Of a DNA stretch of 5,053 bases, positions 1 through 5,053 are shown one piece after another. The first letter of the stretch is position 1; every line of letters begins with the position of its first letter. A program made the translations under genes and the position numbers. The notes below the pieces were generated by a model that searched no databases, was not told the DNA's origin, and worked only from the letters and a program-made list of their open reading frames with translations. Origin of the DNA: an uncultured Selenomonadales bacterium (lineage in GTDB: Bacteria; Bacillota; Negativicutes; Selenomonadales; Selenomonadaceae); contig CAMVIO010000164.1 in the NCBI GenBank assembly GCA_947167555.1, forward strand, positions 1 to 5,053, written 5' to 3'.

Positions 1-890
1 ACCGCCTTATGGAAGCCGATGTTTGCCATGACGGTAGTGACGATGGTATCGTTCGGCAACGCGCCTTTTTCCTTCAGCGCAAGGCCGCAAAGCACAAGCA
101 TACGGTCGCCGTCGATGACGTCGCCTTTTTCATCGACACAGAGGCAACGGTCGGCGTCGCCGTCGTGGGCAATACCGATATCCGCGCCGACCTCTTTCAC
201 CTTGCGGATCAAAGACTCCAGATGCGTCGACCCGCAATCGTCGTTGATATTCACACCGTCCGGCGCGTCATGGATCACCGTCAGCTCCGCGCCGAGCGTC
301 CGAAGGATTGCCGGCATCGCTTCATAGGCCGCGCCGTTCGCGCAGTCGAGTACGATCTTCATGCCGCCGAGGCGCACGTCCGTCGTGGAAAGCACATAGT
401 CGATATATTCCTGCAAAAGTTCCTTTCGGTATTTGAGCGAGCCGACGAGCGCGCCCGAGGGACGGTAAAATTCATCCTCGGCCTCGATGCGACGCACGAT
501 TTTCTCAATCTCGTCCTCCGCCTCGTCGGGCAGCTTGTAGCCGTCGCCGCCGAAAAACTTGATGCCGTTGTCGCCGAAAGGATTGTGCGAAGCGGAAACG
601 ACGATGCCCGCCGCCATCTCATGCTTTTTCGCAAGGTACGCGATGGCCGGGGTCGGTATCACGCCCGCGATGACCACATGGCCGCCCGCCGAGCAGACGC
701 CCGCTGCCAGCGCGGAAATGAACATCGGCCCGGAAATCCGCGTGTCGCGCCCGATCAGGATTCGTGGCTTCTCCGCGCCTCCCTCGCCGAAATAAAGCGC
801 CGCCGCGCGTCCCAGCCGATACGCAAGCTCCGGCGTCAGCTCCAGATTTGCCTCGCCGCGCACGCCGTCCGTCCCAAACATTCTCGCCAT
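1..890 (-). CDS. glmM: Phosphoglucosamine mutase GlmM (3' end cut by window edge)
   Basis: GlmM interconverts glucosamine-6-phosphate and glucosamine-1-phosphate in the cytoplasm, feeding UDP-GlcNAc and peptidoglycan synthesis. The first 296 codons are visible. The N-terminus carries the family signature FGTDGVRG (residues 5-12). The phosphoserine loop SASHNP has its catalytic serine at residue 101, and GDNGIKFF follows it. The Mg-binding loop DGDADR starts at residue 243, matching the spacing of bacterial GlmM. Family members run to about 445-455 residues, so the sugar-binding loop of domain 3 and the phosphate-binding domain 4 lie outside the window. The frame is open throughout. I chose ATG at 890 because AGGAGG (901-906) lies 10 nt upstream; the ATG at codon 4 is too far from it. 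The gene follows the flavoprotein gene by 48 nt, probably in one operon. In other Firmicutes GlmM binds and inhibits CdaA, which fits its place downstream of cdaA-cdaR. Confidence 0.96.
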   Translation of the reverse strand, partial: MARMFGTDGVRGEANLELTPELAYRLGRAAALYFGEGGAEKPRILIGRDTRISGPMFISALAAGVCSAGGHVVIAGVIPTPAIAYLAKKHEMAAGIVVSASHNPFGDNGIKFFGGDGYKLPDEAEDEIEKIVRRIEAEDEFYRPSGALVGSLKYRKELLQEYIDYVLSTTDVRLGGMKIVLDCANGAAYEAMPAILRTLGAELTVIHDAPDGVNINDDCGSTHLESLIRKVKEVGADIGIAHDGDADRCLCVDEKGDVIDGDRMLVLCGLALKEKGALPNDTIVTTVMANIGFHKA

Positions 891-900
891 GTTATATATT

Positions 901-906
901 CCTCCT
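901..906 (-). promoter_or_regulatory. Ribosome binding site of glmM
   Basis: A perfect AGGAGG on the minus strand lies 10 nt before the ATG at 890. It supports the start MARMFGTDG over the in-frame ATG at 881. The rest of the 48-nt spacer is A/T-rich. It includes a TATAAA on the minus strand, but without a convincing -35 partner, so I do not call a promoter. Confidence 0.8.
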
Positions 907-938
907 GCCGGTTGAATTTCATTTATAAAAATACTGCT

Positions 939-2558
939 CTATATTTTACCCATTTTCTTCAAAAACGCAAGCGCCGCTTTCAGGCCGTCCACCGCAGCGC
1001 TCATGATGCCGCCTGCGTAGCCTGCGCCCTCACCGACGGGATAAAGGCCGGGCGTCGAGACGGAAACAAAGCTTTCACGGTCCCGCAAAATCCGGCAAGG
1101 CGCCGACGATCGCATCTCAACGCCGGTCATCGGCACATCCGGCGCAGCAAAGCCTGCGATTTTCCCGTCGAAAGCCGGCAGCGCGTCGCGGAGCGTCCGC
1201 GTCACGAAAGGCGGCAGGCAATCGTCAAGACGACAGAGAGCAACGCCGGGGCGATAAGTCGGAGAAATACAAAAATCACCGCTGCCTCTCGTTCCTCGCA
1301 AGAAATCCCCGACGCTTTGCACCGGCGCGCGAAATTCTCCGCCCGCTATCCGAAACGCAGCCGCCTCATACTCCCGCTGGAACGCGACGCCGCCCAGGAC
1401 GCCGCCGCCGAAATCCTCGGGGCGTACCTGCACGAGAAGCGCGGCGTTCGCGACGCCGGAATCCCGCGCGTAAAGGCTCATGCCGTTCGTCGTCAACCGC
1501 CCGCTTTCCGAAGCCGCCGCGACGACCTGACCGCCGGGGCACATGCAGAAGGAGTACGTCCCCCGCCCCGTCACCGCGTCCTGAAAGGTCAGCGCATAAT
1601 CCGCCGCTCCGAGGCGCGGATTTCCCGCGTCCTCGCCGTATTGCGCCCGGTCGATCCATTCCTGTGGATGCTCAATGCGGACGCCGACGGCGAAGGCCTT
1701 CGCCTCCATTGCGACGCCGTTTTCATAAAGCATTCGGTAAGTATCCCGCGCGGAATGTCCGATAGCCAGCAGTACCGCATCCGTCCCGATACGTTCGCCG
1801 CCTGAAAGGCGGACGGCACGCACGCCTTCCGTGCCGAGCTCCAGATCCTCCATGCGCGCGCTGAAGCGAATCTCACCTCCGCGCCGAATCACTTCTTTCC
1901 GGATTGCCTTCACGACGCCTCGCAAGCGGTCGGTGCCGATATGCGGCTTCGCCATGTACCGGATCTCCTCCGGCGCACCCGCACGAATGAACGCGTCGAT
2001 TACATCCCCTTGCAGCGGGTCGCCGCCCCTCGCCGTCAGTTTTCCGTCGGAAAACGTTCCCGCGCCGCCCTCGCCGAACTGCACATTCGTATCTTCGTCC
2101 AGCGACTCGCCAGACCAGAACCGCTCGATCGCCGCATGACGCGCGTCTACATCCTGTCCGCGTTCGAGGACAAGCGGCTCGCATCCCGCAGTGGCCAAAG
2201 CCAGCGACGCGAACATTCCCGCAGGGCCGAAGCCAACAATAACGGGGCGCTTTTCAGGCAGCGCCGTTTTTTTCTCCGTGAGAAGCGTGAAAACCGATGG
2301 GGCTGACTCCGGCGCAGCGGCGATTTTCTTGTCGCGCCGAAACTTCGCGAGGATATTCCGCTCGCTTTCCTCAGTTTCCACATCCAGCACATAAGAAAAG
2401 CAAATCGGCGCGCCGTGCCGCCGTCGCGCGTCCACGGCCCGCCGCACGACGGTTGTACTGAGCACTGAATCGCGACGAAGCGAAAGCCGTTCCGCCGCGA
2501 TTTCCTCCAACGGACGCACGTCGGAAAAAGGCACAGACAGCTCCGAAATCCGTATCAT
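939..2558 (-). CDS. FAD-dependent dehydrogenase, COG2509 type, substrate unknown
   Basis: A 539-residue flavoprotein. An N-terminal domain without a Rossmann fold (about 1-100) precedes the dinucleotide-binding segment VIVGFGPAGMFAS, with GFGPAG at 109-114 and the acidic residue that would contact ribose at E132 (LER). Next come NVQFGEGGAGTFSDGKL (159-174), a stretch typical of this uncharacterised family, and FCMCPGG (337-343) with two cysteines. The C-terminal FAD motif GLYPVGEGAGYAGG (504-517) is followed by MSAAVDGLKAA. Length and motif order match full-length family members. There is no signal peptide or membrane helix, so it is presumably cytosolic. The substrate and electron acceptor are not known for the family. 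I chose ATG 2558 because of AGGAGG just upstream; an in-frame ATG at 2612 would translate through a terminator-like hairpin. The gene sits between cdaR and glmM, a departure from the usual cdaA-cdaR-glmM order, and ends with TAG. Confidence 0.88.
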   Translation of the reverse strand: MIRISELSVPFSDVRPLEEIAAERLSLRRDSVLSTTVVRRAVDARRRHGAPICFSYVLDVETEESERNILAKFRRDKKIAAAPESAPSVFTLLTEKKTALPEKRPVIVGFGPAGMFASLALATAGCEPLVLERGQDVDARHAAIERFWSGESLDEDTNVQFGEGGAGTFSDGKLTARGGDPLQGDVIDAFIRAGAPEEIRYMAKPHIGTDRLRGVVKAIRKEVIRRGGEIRFSARMEDLELGTEGVRAVRLSGGERIGTDAVLLAIGHSARDTYRMLYENGVAMEAKAFAVGVRIEHPQEWIDRAQYGEDAGNPRLGAADYALTFQDAVTGRGTYSFCMCPGGQVVAAASESGRLTTNGMSLYARDSGVANAALLVQVRPEDFGGGVLGGVAFQREYEAAAFRIAGGEFRAPVQSVGDFLRGTRGSGDFCISPTYRPGVALCRLDDCLPPFVTRTLRDALPAFDGKIAGFAAPDVPMTGVEMRSSAPCRILRDRESFVSVSTPGLYPVGEGAGYAGGIMSAAVDGLKAALAFLKKMGKI

Positions 2559-2562
2559 AAAG

Positions 2563-2568
2563 CCTCCT
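2563..2568 (-). promoter_or_regulatory. Ribosome binding site deciding the flavoprotein start
   Basis: AGGAGG on the minus strand lies 4 nt before the ATG at 2558. It immediately follows the T-run of the hairpin at 2577-2606. It favours the start MIRISELS over the 18-codon-longer version beginning at 2612, whose first codons would be the hairpin itself. Confidence 0.8.
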
Positions 2569-2570
2569 AC

Positions 2571-2606
2571 AGAAAAGCCCGACGGACGGCAAAGCCCCCG
2601 TCGGGC
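2571..2606 (-). terminator. Terminator-like hairpin between cdaR and the flavoprotein gene
   Basis: A perfect 9-bp inverted repeat, GCCCGACGG (2577-2585) against CCGTCGGGC (2598-2606). The 12-nt interval can form a further GGC/GCC pairing around an AAA loop (2588-2596). Read on the minus strand, the stem is followed directly by TTTTCT (2576-2571), the pattern of an intrinsic terminator with a short U-tract. It begins 6 nt after the cdaR stop codon and ends next to the ribosome binding site of the following gene. The short, interrupted T-run suggests partial termination or processing rather than a complete stop. No promoter is visible between it and the flavoprotein gene, so some read-through is expected. 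Confidence 0.72.
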
Positions 2607-2612
2607 ATACAT

Positions 2613-3542
2613 TTATTGCTTTTTGATGATGAGACGCACATTTACCATCTTGTTCGTGACTGTCACGCCCTCCGGCAGCACCAGCGACACCGTCCGCTCC
2701 GTCGACTCCGTCAACCCGACGACGGGAATCGGCTCCGTCGAAAGCGTTGTCACCGCGTCCAACACCGGAGTTGTGCCCGCAAGCTCGATACGCGACGGCT
2801 CCACGCGAATATCCGCCAGCGTATAGCCGGACGCCACCGCCCCCTCGATCGTCGGCTTCACGTCAACCACCTTGCGCGACAGACTCCGCGCGAAGCTCAC
2901 ATGCGCAGAGATCACCTTCGGCACGACGCGGACGCTTTCGACATGTTCCCCTTCCTCGTCTACCGGCAGCAAAGTAACGTCGAGATCCAGATCGCCGGTT
3001 GCCGTGCTGGGGATTGCCACAGTCCCGACAACCTCGGAAACGTTCTTGATAATAGATTGCGGACCTACGATCGTCACCATGCGGGTATCAGGCTCGATGC
3101 TCGCCACCGTCAGCCCCGAAGGCGGCGCCCCGACACGGACAAGACGAAGCGGCATACGTTTCTGGATCATCGGATCGATCGTGAACGTCACGATATCCGG
3201 TGTGACAGACACAACCTCCATGCCCTGGGGCACCACCGTATTCACATGAAGCGGGTGGGTTCCCGGCTCCAAGCCCGCCAAATCCACAAAGGCTTTGATT
3301 TCTTCCGTCCTCATTTCCGCCAAAACCGACCTTGGCGCACGCAGCTTGATCCGTACGTGGTCTGCGCTTTGCCCTATGCGAGCCTCAGTCGGCGGATTCA
3401 GCGTGACCACGGGAACGGAAAAGCCGCTTTCCGTCGGCGGATTCTGATCGTTCATCACGAAGACCCAAAGCGCGAAAGCCGCAACCATCATGACGATTTT
3501 CTTCGTCAGGTTGTGAAGGAAGATTCCGTTCAGGCTATTCAT
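2613..3542 (-). CDS. cdaR: YbbR-domain regulator of CdaA (CdaR)
   Basis: A 309-residue protein with a short cytoplasmic N-terminus, one membrane helix (about residues 15-31, IVMMVAAFALWVFVM) and a long extracytoplasmic part made of YbbR repeats. I see about three: roughly 41-124, 130-216 and 222-306. Each is marked by a V-x-P-rich strand, and the linkers resemble one another (MVTIVGPQSIIKNVSEV near 155-171 and RIELAGTTPVLDAVTTL near 251-267). In Bacillus and Listeria relatives, CdaR binds the membrane cyclase CdaA and modulates cyclic di-AMP synthesis. The ATG overlaps the cdaA stop in an ATGA arrangement, giving translational coupling. A GGAGG inside the cdaA end (3554-3558) sits 11 nt upstream. 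Sequence ends LIIKKQ and stops with TAA just before a hairpin. Repeat count is judged by eye; some relatives have four. Confidence 0.93.
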   Translation of the reverse strand: MNSLNGIFLHNLTKKIVMMVAAFALWVFVMNDQNPPTESGFSVPVVTLNPPTEARIGQSADHVRIKLRAPRSVLAEMRTEEIKAFVDLAGLEPGTHPLHVNTVVPQGMEVVSVTPDIVTFTIDPMIQKRMPLRLVRVGAPPSGLTVASIEPDTRMVTIVGPQSIIKNVSEVVGTVAIPSTATGDLDLDVTLLPVDEEGEHVESVRVVPKVISAHVSFARSLSRKVVDVKPTIEGAVASGYTLADIRVEPSRIELAGTTPVLDAVTTLSTEPIPVVGLTESTERTVSLVLPEGVTVTNKMVNVRLIIKKQ

Positions 3543-4393
3543 TTCTTCTTGTTCCTCCAGTTCGCGATCATTTCCTTCAGGCTCATTTTCTCCGGCGCAA
3601 AAATCGGCCGCAGGTATTCCTTGAGTTGGATGGAATCAATGTTCCGATGAATATGCCCGTTTTCCGCCACCGAGATGATTCCCGTCTCCTCGCTGACAAT
3701 CAGCACAAGCGCGTCGCATTGCTCCGAAAGCCCGATGCCCGCCCTGTGGCGCGTGCCAAGCTCTGTGGAAAGCGTGCGGTTTTCCGTCAGCGGCAGCAGG
3801 CACCCCGCGGCAATGACGCGCTTACCCCGGATGACCGCAGCCCCGTCATGCAGCGGCGTATTCACGAAGAAAATATTCCGCAGGAACTCCTTCGACACAA
3901 GACCGTCAATCTGCACGCCCGTCCGGCAAATGTCGTTCAATCCCATATTCCGTTCAATGACGATCAGCGCGCCGGTCTTCACCGCCGACAGTTCCCGAAG
4001 CGCAGAGTCCAGTTCCTGGATCACGTTCTCCGCGTCCTCGTCATTCAAGAAAGACGAATGCGCCAGGAAACGGCCTTCGCCCAGATGCTCCAAGGCCCGC
4101 CGCAGCTCTGGCTGGAAGACGATGGGCAACGCGACGAAGAGCAATGTCAGCATTTTCGACAGCAGCCAATAGATAGCGTGCAGATTCAGCCAATTCGACA
4201 GGAGCGTCAACACAAGCAAAAAAATGACTCCCTTGACCAACGTGATCGCCCGCGTGTCCTCGAGCATTTCATATATCTTATAAAGAATGATGGCGACAAG
4301 AAAAATGTCGAGGATGTCCAGCACTTCCAGCGTGGACAGGATGTTTCGAAACTGTCCCGGCAACGCCAGCGCCGCCAGGGAAAAATTTTCCAT
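3539..4393 (-). CDS. cdaA: Membrane diadenylate cyclase CdaA (c-di-AMP synthase)
   Basis: CdaA condenses two ATP into cyclic di-AMP, the messenger controlling potassium and osmolyte balance and wall homeostasis. With the ATG at 4393 it has 284 residues, a normal family length. Three hydrophobic segments lie near 23-41, 50-68 and 73-93, followed by FQPELRRALEHLG (93-105) and the DAC domain. The catalytic DGA motif is at 183-185 (TPLHDGAAVIRG) and RHR at 215-217 (GTRHRAGIGLSE); SEETG follows at 234-238. All active-site motifs are intact, so the enzyme should be functional. The C-terminus is lysine-rich (NWRNKKK). The last 4 bases overlap cdaR. The start is uncertain: in-frame TTG codons at 4405 and 4399 precede the ATG, and the G-rich ribosome binding site (4407-4415) is spaced best for TTG 4399 and 13 nt from the ATG. 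It is the first gene after the hypE terminator, so a promoter should lie just upstream. Confidence 0.95.
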   Translation of the reverse strand: MENFSLAALALPGQFRNILSTLEVLDILDIFLVAIILYKIYEMLEDTRAITLVKGVIFLLVLTLLSNWLNLHAIYWLLSKMLTLLFVALPIVFQPELRRALEHLGEGRFLAHSSFLNDEDAENVIQELDSALRELSAVKTGALIVIERNMGLNDICRTGVQIDGLVSKEFLRNIFFVNTPLHDGAAVIRGKRVIAAGCLLPLTENRTLSTELGTRHRAGIGLSEQCDALVLIVSEETGIISVAENGHIHRNIDSIQLKEYLRPIFAPEKMSLKEMIANWRNKKK

Positions 4394-4406
4394 ATCCAAC
4401 CCCAAT

Positions 4407-4415
4407 CCCCCCTTT
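4407..4415 (-). promoter_or_regulatory. G-rich ribosome binding site of cdaA
   Basis: AAAGGGGGG on the minus strand is the only Shine-Dalgarno-like stretch before cdaA. It ends 1 nt before TTG 4405, 7 nt before TTG 4399 and 13 nt before ATG 4393. Spacing alone would favour TTG 4399, while codon preference favours ATG. The sequence differs from the AGGAGG/GGAGG sites of the other genes here and may be weaker. Confidence 0.5.
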
Positions 4416-4428
4416 CTGTTTCTTTTTT

Positions 4429-4457
4429 ATTAGAATAACGACCTTACATGAAAACCT
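4429..4457 (-). promoter_or_regulatory. Possible promoter of the cdaA operon
   Basis: The A/T-rich stretch between the hypE terminator and cdaA must hold the promoter if the terminator works. The best -10 candidate is TCTAAT (minus strand, 4434-4429; five of six consensus bases), which would give a leader of about 30 nt. The -35 is poor: AGGTTT at 17-nt spacing, or TTTTCA (4454-4449) at only 14 nt. The -10 lies within a short palindrome, TTATTAGAATAA (4427-4438), which could be chance. Low confidence. Confidence 0.28.
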
Positions 4458-4481
4458 CATTAAAAAAATATTCTCGTTGCG

Positions 4482-4525
4482 AAAAAAAAATCCTTCCCCA
4501 CCGAAAATTTTTCGGAAGGGAAGGA
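4482..4525 (-). terminator. Intrinsic terminator of hypE
   Basis: The outer arms TCCTTCCC (4491-4498) and GGGAAGGA (4518-4525) pair over 8 bp. An inner CCGAA/TTCGG pairing (4501-4515) extends the stem. On the minus strand it is followed immediately by nine T residues (4490-4482). It lies about 20 nt after the hypE stop codon, as expected for a strong rho-independent terminator separating hypE from the cdaA operon. Confidence 0.92.
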
Positions 4526-4544
4526 AAAGTGCTTCCAATATAAT

Positions 4545-5053
4545 TTAACAGATGCGCGGAACAAGGCTTCCCGTCGGCATATCCACGATTCTAATGCCGC
4601 CCAGCGCCGTTTTCATCGCCACCTGTCCCGGCGCTTTCCCCGTGACGCTGCCGATGCGCCGCGCCTCTTTTCCCTGCGGGTGCGCGCGCATGACGGCTAA
4701 CAGCGTTTCCGTTTTTTCGGCGGGAACGAAGGCGATCAATTTTCCCTCGTTGGCGAGATAGAGCGGCTCGAAGCCCAGCAACTCACAGACGCCCTCGACT
4801 TCGGGACGCACGGGAATCAATTCCTCGTCCAGCAAGATGCCCGTGCCGGACTGCGCCGCCAGTTCGTTCAGCGTCGCCGCCGCGCCTCCCCTCGTCGGAT
4901 CGCGCATACAGGCGACTTCCGGCGCGGCGCGGAGCATTTCTTTCACGAGCCCGTTCAGCGGAGCGGCGTCGCTTTTGATGCTGTCCGGCAATTTCAGCCC
5001 GTGGCGCGCCGCCGTGATGGTCGCCGCGTGGTCGCCGAGGAAGCCGGACACGA
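4545..5053 (-). CDS. hypE: Hydrogenase maturation protein HypE, C-terminal half (5' end outside window)
   Basis: HypE takes the carbamoyl group that HypF places on its C-terminal cysteine and dehydrates it with ATP to a thiocyanate, the source of the cyanide ligands of the [NiFe]-hydrogenase active site. About 169 codons are visible, roughly half of a typical 330-350-residue protein. The fragment opens with VSGFLGDHAA, a conserved internal HypE segment, so the GTG at 5051 is not a start. DPTRGG (fragment residues 51-56) and ANEGKL (100-105) are hallmarks of the AIRS/PurM-like C-terminal ATP-binding fold. The protein ends in PRIC, with the terminal cysteine that is modified. This separates HypE from its relatives ThiL, SelD and PurM. 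A strong terminator follows, marking it as the last gene of its unit; other hyp genes probably lie upstream, outside the window. Confidence 0.96.
   Translation of the reverse strand, partial: VSGFLGDHAATITAARHGLKLPDSIKSDAAPLNGLVKEMLRAAPEVACMRDPTRGGAAATLNELAAQSGTGILLDEELIPVRPEVEGVCELLGFEPLYLANEGKLIAFVPAEKTETLLAVMRAHPQGKEARRIGSVTGKAPGQVAMKTALGGIRIVDMPTGSLVPRIC

Noticed and set aside
891..938. A separate promoter for glmM in the spacer (TATAAA on the minus strand)
   Set aside because: There is no acceptable -35 at 16-18 nt, and A/T-rich spacers yield TATAAA-like sequences by chance.
9..1805. A 598-codon open frame on the plus strand, antisense to glmM and the flavoprotein gene
   Set aside because: It spans two well-supported minus-strand genes and the spacer between them. 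Its protein is rich in Arg, Ala and His with no recognisable motif, as expected from the complement of G/C-rich codons. Both minus-strand genes have intact family motifs throughout.
2559..2612. An 18-codon N-terminal extension of the flavoprotein starting at ATG 2612
   Set aside because: It would be translated from the hairpin between cdaR and this gene, has no ribosome binding site at proper distance, and the extra residues look unlike the family. ATG 2558 has AGGAGG directly upstream.
2616..3650. A 344-codon open frame on the plus strand opposite cdaR and the end of cdaA
   Set aside because: It is an antisense shadow: very rich in Arg and His, without a domain, and opposite a clear YbbR-repeat protein and the cdaA end.
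4427..4438. The palindrome TTATTAGAATAA as an operator
   Set aside because: Only 5 bp per arm in an A/T-rich spacer, with no second copy and no known regulator site that it matches.
5049..5051. GTG as a start codon for the hypE fragment
   Set aside because: It codes for the valine of an internal conserved HypE segment (VSGFLGDH); the frame continues past the window edge and half the protein is missing.

Overview
All five genes lie on the minus strand, so the window reads from right to left. The combination of a Firmicutes-type cdaA-cdaR-glmM cluster, G/C-rich coding sequence, strong AGGAGG-type ribosome binding sites and a neighbouring [NiFe]-hydrogenase maturation gene suggests a G/C-rich anaerobic Firmicute. 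Negativicutes (Selenomonas-like) is my best guess, from gene order and general protein appearance only; no search was run.

Layout in transcription order. (1) 5053-4545: the C-terminal half of hypE, [NiFe]-hydrogenase maturation, cut by the window edge and ending in the diagnostic Pro-Arg-Ile-Cys tail. (2) 4544-4394: an A/T-rich spacer holding a strong intrinsic terminator for hypE, then a probable but weak promoter and a G-rich ribosome binding site. (3) 4393-3539: cdaA, membrane-bound diadenylate cyclase. (4) 3542-2613: cdaR (YbbR-domain regulator), overlapping cdaA by 4 bp. (5) 2612-2559: a short spacer with a second terminator-like hairpin directly before the next ribosome binding site. 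(6) 2558-939: a COG2509-type FAD-dependent dehydrogenase of unknown substrate. (7) 890-1: the first two thirds of glmM, phosphoglucosamine mutase, cut by the left edge.

Functional logic. CdaA makes cyclic di-AMP, CdaR is its membrane-anchored extracytoplasmic regulator, and GlmM makes glucosamine-1-phosphate for peptidoglycan and is known in other Firmicutes to bind and inhibit CdaA. The window is therefore mainly a second-messenger and cell-wall precursor operon. Two things depart from the textbook arrangement: a flavoprotein gene sits between cdaR and glmM, and a terminator-like hairpin sits in front of it that could reduce read-through from cdaAR into the flavoprotein gene and glmM. hypE appears to be the end of a separate upstream transcription unit. 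I see no mobile elements, CRISPR arrays, tRNA or rRNA genes, and no clearly new system. The only gene-free stretches are the short spacers described, none over 300 bases.
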